Part shown: positions 12,808-14,060 of the stretch, piece after piece | Numbering within the stretch: the first letter of the stretch is position 1 | Layout: each line of letters starts with the position of its first letter | Origin: an uncultured Dysosmobacter sp. | Lineage (GTDB): Bacteria > Bacillota > Clostridia > Oscillospirales > Oscillospiraceae | Assembly (NCBI GenBank): GCA_934504065.1 | Contig: CAKSVQ010000049.1 | Span: 1 to 14,060, forward strand | Reading direction: 5' to 3' | DNA length: 14,060 nt | The notes under the pieces: generated by a model | What the model saw: only the letters and a program-made list of their open reading frames with translations | Told to the model about the DNA's origin: nothing | The model's database searches: none | Position numbers and translations under genes: made by a program

Positions 12808-14060
<1,253 letters not shown>

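Overview
The window looks like chromosome from a GC-rich anaerobic member of the Clostridia, probably an Oscillospiraceae-type gut bacterium. This is inferred from four things: a modular [FeFe]-hydrogenase, a lipoprotein-type TRAP binding protein, a SucD-like CoA-acylating aldehyde dehydrogenase, and GC-rich genes separated by AT-rich spacers with strong GGAGG-type ribosome binding sites and sigma-A-type promoters. There is no insertion sequence, phage gene, CRISPR array, rRNA or tRNA that I can see.

Left part (1-1575): a low-specificity threonine aldolase on the minus strand faces a decayed LysR-type regulator on the plus strand. Their two near-consensus promoters overlap, and the overlap carries a 14-bp palindrome and a 20-bp-spaced direct repeat. 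The LysR gene keeps only its first ~22 codons and its last ~57 codons, in different frames. Its stop codon overlaps the -35 box of the next promoter.

Hydrogenase unit (1439-5201): promoter, a strong hairpin in the leader, then two overlapping genes. The first is a 612-aa fusion of a NuoF-type C-terminal [4Fe-4S] domain to a GltD-like NAD(P)H/FAD oxidoreductase. The second is a 579-aa [FeFe]-hydrogenase with the full set of accessory clusters and an intact H-cluster site. Together they should couple H2 and NAD(P)H. The HydEFG maturases are not here.

Middle (5202-6038): the DNA-binding protein HU with its own promoter, a shared 17-bp-stem bidirectional terminator, and a convergent HxlR-family regulator on the minus strand.

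TRAP/dehydrogenase operon (about 6345-12114): divergent from the HxlR gene across a 479-bp spacer rich in repeats, with a leader that can fold two ways. It encodes a complete TRAP transporter (DctP lipoprotein, DctQ, DctM), then an iron-type alcohol dehydrogenase and a CoA-acylating aldehyde dehydrogenase of the SucD type, then tandem hairpins. The simplest reading is import of an organic anion that is interconverted between alcohol, aldehyde and acyl-CoA. Candidates are 4-hydroxybutyrate/succinate semialdehyde, a C2 sulfonate such as isethionate, or another omega-hydroxy acid. The substrate cannot be fixed from sequence, and this operon is the best candidate for undescribed biology here.

Right end (12257-14060): on the minus strand, a class II fumarase (its first ~45 residues lie outside the window) followed by a GNAT acetyltransferase.
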